From Sporosarcina sp. FSL K6-1508 (GTDB lineage: Bacteria > Bacillota > Bacilli > Bacillales_A > Planococcaceae), in the NCBI RefSeq assembly GCF_038007465.1, contig NZ_JBBOXF010000001.1:4599001-4663000 (forward strand): a stretch of 64,000 nt of DNA, given 5' to 3'. Position numbers and translations under genes: made by a program. Every line of letters starts with the position of its first letter. Position 1 is the stretch's first letter. Below are positions 33,933-40,804 of this stretch, piece after piece. The notes below the pieces were generated by a model. The model searched no databases. It had not been told where the DNA came from and saw only the letters and a program-made list of their open reading frames with translations.

Positions 33933-34831
33933 AACTTTTCTCATTTTTTAAGAAAACCGAAAAAACTGGGTCAGACAGTACAATCGGTTCCGAAGAAATC
34001 ATTGACGGTGTAAATGCATCGACAAATACCGATGAGGTCGAAACTACGCTTTCTCTTCATCCAGAATGGAAAGTTCCACAGGAGCAAGAGTACGTTTTCC
34101 GCTTCCTTTCAAATGAACTTGAACCACTTAAACCGAACCAAATTTCCCTTTCCGGAATCGATATCGACGTCGAGCCCGCAAACGGCAGCTGGCTCGTTAA
34201 AGCATTTTTCCGTTCTTCACTTGACCAACAGATTTCTGTCGGATCAGTTGAATTAATGTTGCTTGATGAAGAAGGTAAAACGCTGGCATCCGATGAATTC
34301 GATTTGAAAGAACTCGGCGATATCCCGGCACGCAGTGCAAGACCATGGGTGTTCGTCTTCACAAAAGATAATATCTTTGCGGAACAGCCGCCTACGGAAA
34401 ACTGGAAACTAGCATTCAATGTCCAGTCAATGGTGCCTCATAAACTGGAATTGGAACAAGCATGGGAAGACGGTTTAACGGAAGAGCAAAAAAACGGACT
34501 AGAAAAAGTCGTCGAAGGCCTTCCGAAATTAAAACCGCGTGAAGTAAATATTAGCGGATTCCAAGTGAAACAGCAGGATGACGGCGGTATCGCAGCATCT
34601 GTATTTATCCGTAACGGTCACTCGAAACAAATCAATATCGAGAAGCTTCCACTTGAACTAATTGATGCATCCGGCGATCTAGTTGCGAGTGGTTCATTTG
34701 CTCTAGATCCACTTTCTGTGAAAGCCAACACTTCAAAACCATGGACATTCATCTATCCAAAAGAACTGATTCAAAAAGAAGAGCCTGACTTGTCACGTTG
34801 GACAGTTCGTGTACCACAACAAAACGCTTAA
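33929..34831 (+). CDS. slaP: Accessory Sec S-layer assembly protein SlaP
   Basis: This 300-residue soluble protein has an acidic linker (1-40) and two copies of a roughly 110-residue domain, about 44-160 and 178-296. Each has the order EL.PLKPNQI/LKPREV, a glycine-rich strand, LLDEEGKTLAS/LIDASGDLVAS and RPWVFVF/KPWTFIY. This duplicated layout fits the accessory Sec S-layer assembly protein that works with SecA2. It has no signal peptide or membrane span. It is translationally coupled to secA2. A cytoplasmic chaperone or targeting role for S-layer proteins is inferred from B. anthracis SlaP. Confidence 0.85.
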   Translation: MKLFSFFKKTEKTGSDSTIGSEEIIDGVNASTNTDEVETTLSLHPEWKVPQEQEYVFRFLSNELEPLKPNQISLSGIDIDVEPANGSWLVKAFFRSSLDQQISVGSVELMLLDEEGKTLASDEFDLKELGDIPARSARPWVFVFTKDNIFAEQPPTENWKLAFNVQSMVPHKLELEQAWEDGLTEEQKNGLEKVVEGLPKLKPREVNISGFQVKQQDDGGIAASVFIRNGHSKQINIEKLPLELIDASGDLVASGSFALDPLSVKANTSKPWTFIYPKELIQKEEPDLSRWTVRVPQQNA

Positions 34832-34977
34832 AAATAAAAACGAATGTGGCTACTATAGAAGGGATCGTACCCCTTCCTTCTGATCCTCTGAGCATTCGAT
34901 GCCAGGGGCCTAGACAGCAAATCACTTTATGGTAACCTATTCACAGAATCAGATTATCTAATTTCCTATATATCAAT

Positions 34978-35032
34978 AAAAGGCTGCATATCCAAATCAG
35001 TTACTACCTGATTCGGGTATGCAGCCTTTTTT
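34978..35032 (+). terminator. Terminator of secA2-slaP
   Basis: AAAAGGCTGCATA...TATGCAGCCTTTTTT encloses a further AATCAG/CTGATT stem. It lies about 150 bp past slaP; the stretch between holds only a weak trace of the dispersed repeat. Confidence 0.8.
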
Positions 35033-35043
35033 ATAAAAAAATT

Positions 35044-35097
35044 AAAAAATGACAGCGCCAAGTGCCCTCATCAGGACGCTTAGTACTGTCATTTTTT
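35044..35097 (-). terminator. Terminator of the small NlpC/P60 gene
   Basis: AAAAAATGACAG and CTGTCATTTTTT form a perfect stem around the stop of the minus-strand gene, with an imperfect inner GCG/CGC part. Confidence 0.75.
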
Positions 35098-35587
35098 ATT
35101 TCGCTGAAGCGATTGAGTTCACGCCCGTGATGCGTTTTGCACCTACGTAGCGCGAGCCCCAATAATGAGGATCATTTAACTTATCAACACGTACACCTTT
35201 TGATGTCGATGCATGTGAAAACTTACCATCACCTATGTATATGCCAACATGCGAAACCCCTTTGCCTGACGTATTGAAAAATACGAGGTCTCCGGTTTCC
35301 AAGTTCGCTTTATTAACAGTTGTACCTGATGCGTGCATGCTAGCTGCTGTACGTGACACGTGGATATCGTTCTGCTTAAAGACGTATGAGACATACCCTG
35401 AGCAGTCAAATCCTTTTGTTGTTGTGCCTCCGTAACTATACTTAACCCCTATAAGACTTGTTGCTGTTTTTGAAATAGCAGCCGTTTTAGATGAAGCTTC
35501 GGCTTGTCCCGTGAATGGTGCAACTAGTAATAGAAATGACATTGCAATAATCGTAATTGTCGTTTTCATCGTAAATGTAAGTTTCAT
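35096..35587 (-). CDS. Secreted NlpC/P60 cell-wall peptidase
   Basis: This 163-residue protein has a signal peptide (about 1-32, cleaved after AEA) followed directly by an NlpC/P60 domain: catalytic Cys in GFDCSGYVSYVF, His in GVSHVGIYIGDGKFSHAS and a final polar residue near RYVGAKRI. It has no LysM or SH3 domain, so it is a minimal D,L-endopeptidase. The ATG at 35587 is 6 nt after GGGGG. Three WalR half-sites lie 74-101 bp upstream of the start, suggesting control by the WalRK wall-stress system. Confidence 0.87.
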   Translation of the reverse strand: MKLTFTMKTTITIIAMSFLLLVAPFTGQAEASSKTAAISKTATSLIGVKYSYGGTTTKGFDCSGYVSYVFKQNDIHVSRTAASMHASGTTVNKANLETGDLVFFNTSGKGVSHVGIYIGDGKFSHASTSKGVRVDKLNDPHYWGSRYVGAKRITGVNSIASAK

Positions 35588-35660
35588 GTGTTCCCCCAAT
35601 GGCTTAATTTATCTGAAAAACTATCTGTTACAACCTTAACATGTTTGAAACACCCCTTAT

Positions 35661-35688
35661 ATTACAGTTGTGTAACAAGGTCGTTACA
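35661..35688 (-). promoter_or_regulatory. WalR box with three half-sites upstream of the NlpC/P60 gene
   Basis: On the minus strand TGTAAC-N5-TGTTAC-N5-TGTAAT gives three hexamers that all fit the WalR (YycF) consensus TGTWAH, each 11 bp apart. The second and third repeat the spacing, so two overlapping WalR boxes are present. Confidence 0.65.
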
Positions 35689-35799
35689 CAAAACGCAATA
35701 AAGTAGTTTTTTGAAACATAATAGCTTTTTCATAAGGTTTATAGTTTATAAGAGAGGGAATTTAGTTATATAACATCTATTTTATGGGAGGCGATTGAA

Positions 35800-36174
35800 G
35801 TGAAACACGAAGATGACTTTTCGGAAGATACGAAAGAAACATTTCTTGAGACACAAGAAAAAGCCGGTCACTGGGTAGGTAACGAACAAATCGAGAAAAA
35901 AATTACCGGCCGAAGTTATATCCGCGATCCTTTTCTTGACCCTGCCGCAGGTGATTACGAACCCATTCAAGAAGATAGCCGATTCCATGTATCAGAAGAC
36001 CGAGAACGGAGTCCCGTTGGAGAAGATAGAATAACGAAAAACAAAGTCCCACCCTCTGACCTCTTAAATGAACAAATCGATGAAGATCAACGAGTATTAC
36101 TTGAAGAACAGCAACGTGGCGATAAAATTGAAGAAATCCGATCTACTTTTGGTGCATTGGATAAACATAAGTAA
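35800..36174 (+). CDS. Acidic hydrophilic protein of unknown function
   Basis: This 124-residue protein has no membrane span or signal peptide and is rich in Glu, Asp, Arg and Lys. It begins MKHEDDFSEDTKETFLETQEK and contains SDLLNEQIDEDQRVLLEEQQRGDKIE, a likely helix. The GTG start has GGGAGG about 10 nt upstream. No family was recognised. It stands alone between the NlpC/P60 promoter region and a long hairpin. High charge and lack of Cys suggest a small soluble or intrinsically disordered protein. Confidence 0.6.
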   Translation: MKHEDDFSEDTKETFLETQEKAGHWVGNEQIEKKITGRSYIRDPFLDPAAGDYEPIQEDSRFHVSEDRERSPVGEDRITKNKVPPSDLLNEQIDEDQRVLLEEQQRGDKIEEIRSTFGALDKHK

Positions 36175-36269
36175 ATTCACACATGTTGATTAACCAAAAG
36201 AACCGGTAAAATAACTTGGGTGTTCTGTGTACAGATGCTTTTGGATCGCTTTAGATGAAAATGACATCT

Positions 36270-36345
36270 ATATCATTACCGAGATTTTTTGATGTATAGG
36301 GATGCGACAAAGTCGTATCCCTATACATTTTTTCGGTAATGATAT
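36270..36345 (+). terminator. Long nested palindrome, probable terminator
   Basis: An outer pair ATATCATTACCGA/TCGGTAATGATAT (36270-36282, 36333-36345) encloses an inner stem ATGTATAGGGAT/ATCCCTATACAT with CGAC/GTCG at its tip and T runs on the 3' side. It lies about 95 bp past the 35800 gene. Terminator function is likely for the inner hairpin; the outer arms are unusual. Confidence 0.6.
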
Positions 36346-36405
36346 GGTGACCGTTCCTTCGCTACTCTCCAAAGATACAATTTTGGTTGCTCAAATCTTC
36401 TCTAC

Positions 36406-36472
36406 TATATATGCTGAAATAAAGACTCCCATCGAATTTGCTGCGGCGCTAGGGGATGCCTCCCGCCCTAAG
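36406..36472 (+). repeat. Left half of a MITE-like element split by an insertion
   Basis: It starts with the terminal repeat TATATATGCTGAA and matches the intact copy at 46219 through GGCGCTAGGGGATGCCTCCC. It stops at CCCTAAG (36466-36472). The sequence that should follow (CCAAGCAGC...) is found at 38502. Confidence 0.8.
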
Positions 36473-36600
36473 TAAGGGTGCTGAAAAAGTACGATTTCCT
36501 TCAATCCCGTTGATTTCCTTTCCAAGCAGACGCTTTCTTACCTCTAGTCAAGTAATTTCTAAAAAAATTGGTGGGGGAATAAAGAATAGCCCAAGGCAAT

Positions 36601-36726
36601 TGCTTTTCGTTCCAGCGCTCGCTTTCCGCGGGCATGGCTTGAGCCTCCTCGTCCGCTTCGCTCCCTGCGGGGTCTCAAGGCTCATGCTATTCCCGCAGGA
36701 GTCGAGCGCTTCCACTACAAGCAACA
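36601..36726. repeat. GC-rich palindromic repeat (TTGCTT...AAGCAA)
   Basis: The arms TTGCTT/AAGCAA, AGCGCTCG/CGAGCGCT and GAGCC/GGCTC can fold a long interrupted hairpin around a CCCTGCGGGG core. From memory, sequences of this kind are common intergenic repeats in Bacillaceae. A partial second copy lies at 38309-38450. Confidence 0.65.
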
Positions 36727-36851
36727 AGAGAGAAATCAAGAAAGGATAGGAATACGTGGGGTCTCCGCTAGAGAATTTAAGTAGCACAAATAAACCTGAC
36801 GATTATCTATTTTTTCGAAAGGTCTTCTGTGCTATAGTTTGGATATCCTTA

Positions 36852-38072
36852 TTACGAACTGGTTTGGGCTGCTTCGTAATCAAAAAGGACTCTGTGTTGA
36901 ATAAGGTGAAATGCGACTTTCAAGAACTTATTCACACAAGCTATGACCGCAACCTTATGAGGTTTCCTCTGAGGTTGCTTTTTTAAATGATCATAATAGT
37001 CTACAATGGTATTCTTCGTTCGTTGTCGCAAAGAAATCATGGACATCACCATGAAATATAGGATTTTTCTCAACCTACGGTTCCCTCGCTTATTTATCCG
37101 ATCCTGGTACTGCAGCTTCCCGGATTGATACCGTTGGATATCAATTCCTGCGTAGGCATTTACCTGTTTCGGATTCTTGAAGCGACGGATATCCCCCAAT
37201 TCTGCGATAAGCCGGACTGCTGTAGGTGTTCCGATGCCCGGAAAGGATACAAGTACTTGGAAATCTACACGTTCTTTGGAGAGTGCCACCATCTGCTTAA
37301 TGATTTCATTCTTCTTTTGTCTTAGCTCTGCTATACGGGCTGCGTCTTCTTTTAAGTGCAGGCACCGAACATCGTCCTGTTTGATAGCTGGATACGTGTC
37401 TTCTGCGGCAATGAGCAGTTCCATCGTTTTCTCTTCTGCTTTGTGAATCGAGAGGTGCTTATAAGTGGCTTGTTTGATGTTTTTCGCAATTTCTTCCTTT
37501 GACTGACCTTTTAGACAATCTGGATGGGGATACAATTGAACCACATTTAAAAACAAGACCGACCTTTTGGAGAACACCTTTTCCAGTGCTGGAAAACTCA
37601 GCTGTAGAAAGGCGTGTAATCGATTCGCATACTGCTGAATCTCTTTCTCGACATCGTCGTAGTAACGCCCCAACGCACGCATTTGTTCAAAGTAGGCCTC
37701 CTGGACATACGTTTCTTCACGGTCAACCTTAAAATGGGACTTGGCTAACTCATGTGCGTCACTAATGTCTGTCTTATTTCTGCGCATAGAGGCCATTTGC
37801 AGCTTCGCTTGTAGGGGATTTAGCCTTTTGTATGGATAACATTCCTCCTTAAGAAAGCGTTCCAGTCCTTGTGAGTAGACCCCGGTAGCTTCAAACACGA
37901 TCTCAGGTGTTCTGCCAGATTGTTCTTTCAAATTGTTCAACTTCTCTTTTAGCCACATGAACCCAGTGACTGTATGTTCCATTTCGCCCTCGAATCGGCA
38001 ATGTTGATTGTGATCGTACACCACCATTGTACTTTTTCCCATACTCACGTCAAAAGCAACTACATTATTCAT
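36852..38072 (-). CDS. IS110-family DEDD transposase/recombinase
   Basis: The 406-residue protein has an N-terminal RuvC-like DEDD domain (Asp in VVAFDVSMGKS, Glu in EIVFEATGVY, the Asp pair in RNKTDISDAHELA). A coiled middle region (about 120-260) leads to a C-terminal Tnp_20 domain with SFPGIGTPTAVRLIAELGDI and the putative catalytic Ser in QRYQSGKLQYQDRINKRGN. All key residues are present, so the enzyme looks functional. GGAGG lies 7 nt before the ATG. Enzymes of this family use a bridge RNA encoded in the element's non-coding end. Confidence 0.92.
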   Translation of the reverse strand: MNNVVAFDVSMGKSTMVVYDHNQHCRFEGEMEHTVTGFMWLKEKLNNLKEQSGRTPEIVFEATGVYSQGLERFLKEECYPYKRLNPLQAKLQMASMRRNKTDISDAHELAKSHFKVDREETYVQEAYFEQMRALGRYYDDVEKEIQQYANRLHAFLQLSFPALEKVFSKRSVLFLNVVQLYPHPDCLKGQSKEEIAKNIKQATYKHLSIHKAEEKTMELLIAAEDTYPAIKQDDVRCLHLKEDAARIAELRQKKNEIIKQMVALSKERVDFQVLVSFPGIGTPTAVRLIAELGDIRRFKNPKQVNAYAGIDIQRYQSGKLQYQDRINKRGNRRLRKILYFMVMSMISLRQRTKNTIVDYYDHLKKQPQRKPHKVAVIACVNKFLKVAFHLIQHRVLFDYEAAQTSS

Positions 38073-38262
38073 CCTACATCCTCCTCTTATGTTTCATAGA
38101 AGCCTTCACATTGCCTTATCGATTCCACTTTCTTATACACGATCTCGAAGATCCAACATACTAAACTGATTCAAATAAGGATGTGAAGTGAGTCGGTTTC
38201 CTTATACGAATTCAAAGATTCCAGCGTCCGCACGACTTCGCTTCACTTCTACCATAAAAAAT
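38073..38262 (-). ncRNA. Candidate bridge RNA of the IS110 element
   Basis: This 190-nt non-coding stretch lies immediately upstream of the transposase on the same strand, where the IS110 (not IS1111) subgroup encodes its bridge RNA. Read on the minus strand it folds a two-part stem, GTGAAG-AGTCG with CGACT-CTTCAC, around a large internal loop. A hairpin GATCT-TCG-AGATC follows inside a second region, and both loops contain a GTATAAG motif. No guide-target match was verified by eye. Confidence 0.45.
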
Positions 38263-38297
38263 AGTAGCACAAACCATGGCCATGGTTTGTGCTACTA
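38262..38297. repeat. Perfect 36-bp palindrome at the IS110 boundary
   Basis: TAGTAGCACAAACCATGG is followed directly by its exact reverse complement. One half also contains the 11-bp sequence present on the other side of the IS element. It has no loop, so it would form a cruciform or act as a symmetric protein or recombination site. Confidence 0.85.
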
Positions 38298-38308
38298 ATG
38301 TTAGTATG

Positions 38309-38450
38309 TTTCCGCGGGCACAGCTTCAGCCAATCGAACTACGAAGGGTTCGATTGGCCGTATTTCTGCGTTTTTGGAAAAAATTAAGGCATCATTTCCT
38401 CGTGCTCCCAACGCTAACGCTTTTCCTGCGGAGTCGCCGCTCTCCATTAC
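38309..38450. repeat. Partial GC-rich palindromic repeat with foreign centre
   Basis: TTTCCGCGGGCA...CAGCC at the left and CCTGCGGAGTCGCCGCT...ACAATCAA at the right match the two ends of 36601-36726. The middle is replaced by a CCAATCGAAC/GTTCGATTGG hairpin (38330-38357) and unrelated sequence. Confidence 0.5.
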
Positions 38451-38494
38451 AATCAACTAGTTCTTACTAAAAAAAGAACTTTTTCAGTGGCTTC

Positions 38495-38597
38495 CCCTAA
38501 GCCAAGCAGCTTTGCCGCCATTCTTATAGCTTCGGCTCCCCCTGAATATGCGCCTTCGCTCATTTTATACACCAGATTCAATAGTTCAACATATATA
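38495..38597 (+). repeat. Right half of the split MITE-like element
   Basis: Starting after CCCTAAG it continues CCAAGCAGCTTTGCCGCC...TTATAGCTTCGGCT and ends in TTCAACATATATA, matching the right half and terminal repeat of the intact copy at 46219-46368. Confidence 0.8.
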
Positions 38598-38790
38598 ATT
38601 AGATTCAAGAAAGACTCACTTCAGTTTGCAGATCTCATCACAGATAACGAAATGCTCTTTCTCGCATAGACAATCCAGCGAAGGCGCGACTTCGTGGTAG
38701 CCGGAGCGATAAGACTGAAAGTGCTTTCCTTTCCGGCTTATCGTGGGAGGCATCCACAAAGCGCCGAAGCGGTATTAGCAGGATTTCTAA
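38597..38790 (+). repeat. Dispersed palindrome-rich repeat, copy 2 (long variant)
   Basis: This is a near-identical inverted copy of 5925-6110. A further partial copy (GCGAAGGCGCGTCTTC...GGAGGCATCCACAAGCGCC) follows at about 38860-38950. Otherwise 38300-39060 holds no gene. Confidence 0.8.
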
Positions 38791-39064
38791 TGCATCCCTC
38801 ATGTATTGGAACATTCGTTGATCACATTCAATCGATTTATGGCACGCCTGGTTGCAGGTCTCATCCCCGAAAACGAAATGCGCTTTCTCAACTTGACCAT
38901 CCAGCGAAGGCGCGTCTTCATGGGAGGCATCCACAAGCGCCAAAGCGTGTACCCTGGGAAACACTTTGTTCATTCTATAATAATGGACATTTTTTTAGCT
39001 TAAAAAAACTAGTGCGGTAGCTCAAGCGGTATTCAATGAAATCTTTAACTAAGCGTACCAATTT

Positions 39065-39113
39065 AAATAAAGGTGAGTGCCTACTAACTGTAGGCACTCA
39101 CCTTTATTTTTTT
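39065..39113 (-). terminator. Terminator of nagB
   Basis: AAATAAAGGTGAGTGCCTAC (39065-39084) and its complement from 39090 form a 20-bp perfect stem flanked by A and T runs. It lies directly after the nagB stop in the minus direction. Confidence 0.85.
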
Positions 39114-39118
39114 CTTCA

Positions 39119-39820
39119 TTAAATTTCAAGATCCGTAATGACAGTTACATCATCATGGCGAAGCAATTTCGTAATCGGCCATTCAACAGTAACATCGCCT
39201 TCAAGCAATTTCGTAATCGCTGCGCGTTTTTTCTCACCAAATGCAAGTAAAACCAGCTTTTTCGCACCGAGAATCGAGCTGATTCCCATTGTTAAAGCCG
39301 TTTCTGGAATCTTTTCATCATTTTCAAAGTACTGGCTATTCACACCCAATGTCGATTCAGTTAAACGTGCTACATGAGTGACTGAATCAAAAGATGTCCC
39401 CGGTTCATTGAAAGCGATATGCCCATTCTCCCCTACTCCAAGCAATTGGAGGTCGAGTGGATACTCTTGTAAAAGTTCTTCATAAGCTTCACATTCTTCC
39501 GCCAAATCTTCCGCCATGCCGTCTGGAATATTCGTTTTTCTAAATTCCTTTTTATCAAAAAGATGTTCATTCATAAAATAGGCATAGCTATTCGGGCTCG
39601 ATGCCGGGATTCCAATATATTCATCCAAGTTAAAAGTAACAATATTTGTAAAGTCAAGATCTGATTCGATCCATTTATCGTAAATAGGCACCATCGTACT
39701 TCCCGTCGCCAAGCCAAGAACGTTTAGACGTCCACTTTCAAGTTCATCTTTAATAATTTCATAAACCTGCTCAGCGCCTTGTGTGGGGCTTTCAACTTTT
39801 ATAAGTTTTAGATTTTTCAT
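39119..39820 (-). CDS. nagB: Glucosamine-6-phosphate deaminase
   Basis: This 233-residue enzyme converts glucosamine-6-P to fructose-6-P and ammonia. The substrate-loop VLGLATGSTMVPIY, the catalytic Asp in FNLDEYIGIP and the LLGVGENGHIAFNEPG block (active-site His) are all present. The ATG at 39820 gives a family-like length, though the SD there is weak. A TTG at 39889 would add 23 unlikely residues. It stands alone, without nagA or a visible NagR site. Confidence 0.9.
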   Translation of the reverse strand: MKNLKLIKVESPTQGAEQVYEIIKDELESGRLNVLGLATGSTMVPIYDKWIESDLDFTNIVTFNLDEYIGIPASSPNSYAYFMNEHLFDKKEFRKTNIPDGMAEDLAEECEAYEELLQEYPLDLQLLGVGENGHIAFNEPGTSFDSVTHVARLTESTLGVNSQYFENDEKIPETALTMGISSILGAKKLVLLAFGEKKRAAITKLLEGDVTVEWPITKLLRHDDVTVITDLEI

Positions 39821-40130
39821 ATGGATCAACCAACTTTCATTAAGATTTTGCTCTCGCTTAATTGTAATTTCTTGAAACAGTCTGGTCAACTTTAAGGGAA
39901 TTCAACATGGCGATTACCTGATTAATTCTTGTACATTCCATGTCACTGAAACTTTACTCTATACAACCGACAATAGATTTCGTCAAAAGTATGAAGAATG
40001 CGTGACCAATTTGTGACATCAGACCCCCTATCTAAAGGCATAGGGTTTTCCCTAATTCCCATAATACTCCTTGTGACTATGATAAAGGTAAGACGACGAA
40101 TTCACTTCGCCGCGAAAAGGAGGTGCACCA
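39821..40130. other. Intergenic region between nagB and the oxidase operon
   Basis: It must hold the divergent promoters. A small CCCTAT/ATAGGG hairpin followed by TTTTCCC lies near 40028-40047. No gene, riboswitch or convincing operator is recognised. Confidence 0.5.
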
Positions 40131-40277
40131 ATGGGAAAAGGAAATCCAAAGCAACATCAGCCCAGTCATCATGATTCTTCCTCTAATTTGAAAGGGACTT
40201 TCATTGCTGTCATGTTGTTAGGTGTTTTTATTCTGGTAGCTTGGTTCGGTTTTTATGCACTATTTCTATCTAGATAA
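40131..40277 (+). CDS. Small membrane subunit of ba3-type cytochrome c oxidase (subunit IIa-like)
   Basis: This 48-residue protein has a His-rich hydrophilic N-terminus (MGKGNPKQHQPSHHDSSSN) and one transmembrane helix (about 23-45). AAGGAGG lies 8 nt before the ATG. It lies 23 bp upstream of the subunit II gene. Tiny single-span subunits of this type accompany ba3 oxidases, where they replace the missing first helix of subunit II. The assignment rests on size, topology and position. Confidence 0.7.
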   Translation: MGKGNPKQHQPSHHDSSSNLKGTFIAVMLLGVFILVAWFGFYALFLSR

Positions 40278-40300
40278 TACTTACGTGAGGAGGGATACAT

Positions 40301-40804
40301 ATGAATTTGCATAAGTTTGAAAAGATTTGGCTTGTTTTCGGAATGGCTTCACTTGTCCTATTCCTACTTATTATCGGCTTTGCTGCTTTCTGGAAAGGAA
40401 CTCATCCGCAAAGTCATATTGAAACAATCGATCCACAAAATGTTGAAGCACATGACGCATTTAAGCCTGAAAATCTAGGTATCCGTGAAGTGGCTGATGG
40501 CAAATACATCGTCAATATTGTCGCTTCAGCATTCAACTATGATTTCGGCAAGGACAAAGAAGGCAATACTGTTAAAACGATTCGCGTACCAAAAGGTTCC
40601 ACTGTTCTTTATCAAATTACAACAAAAGATGTTGTCCATGGCTTCCAAGTGGCTGGAACAAATGTCAACATGATGGTCGAACCTGGTCATATCAGCCGAT
40701 ATGAAACGGTTATGAAAAATGCGGGCGAATTCACGATTGTCTGCAACGAGTACTGCGGCATCGGTCACCACCAGATGTACGGAACAGTGGAGGTGTATGA
40801 ATAA
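40301..40804 (+). CDS. Cytochrome c oxidase subunit II, ba3-type
   Basis: This 167-residue protein has one N-terminal membrane helix (about 9-30) and an extracellular cupredoxin domain with a complete CuA site: CNEYCGIGHHQM (two Cys, His, Met) plus an upstream His in DVVHGFQV. One membrane span rather than two is typical of ba3 oxidases. The GAGGAGGG SD is close to the ATG. Its last base overlaps the first base of the subunit I gene. Confidence 0.92.
   Translation: MNLHKFEKIWLVFGMASLVLFLLIIGFAAFWKGTHPQSHIETIDPQNVEAHDAFKPENLGIREVADGKYIVNIVASAFNYDFGKDKEGNTVKTIRVPKGSTVLYQITTKDVVHGFQVAGTNVNMMVEPGHISRYETVMKNAGEFTIVCNEYCGIGHHQMYGTVEVYE

Larger units (their letters stand above)
36780..38262 (-). 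mobile_element. IS110-family insertion element
   Basis: It encloses one intact IS110-type transposase and about 190 bp of non-coding DNA upstream of it. The boundaries are tentative. They are drawn from an 11-bp direct repeat AGTAGCACAAA at 36780-36790 and 38263-38273. No terminal inverted repeats are seen, which is normal for IS110. Confidence 0.65.
36473..38494. mobile_element. About 2.0-kb composite insertion inside the MITE-like repeat
   Basis: The insertion is bounded by CCCTAAG on both sides (36466-36472 and 38495-38501), a likely 7-bp target duplication. It has subterminal inverted repeats CTGAAAAAGT (36481-36490) and ACTTTTTCAG (38478-38487) 7-8 bp from the ends. Apart from the IS110-type element it carries only GC-rich palindromic repeats. 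It is probably a decayed or non-autonomous transposon; the family is not identified. Confidence 0.6.

Noticed and set aside
38600..39020. Several short open frames in both strands between IS110 and nagB
   Set aside because: They lie inside dispersed palindromic repeats and have no SD or recognisable protein pattern.
40028..40047. Terminator hairpin CCCTAT/ATAGGG before the oxidase operon
   Set aside because: There is no plus-strand gene upstream for it to terminate and the stem is only 6 bp; it may be leader structure, but support is too weak.
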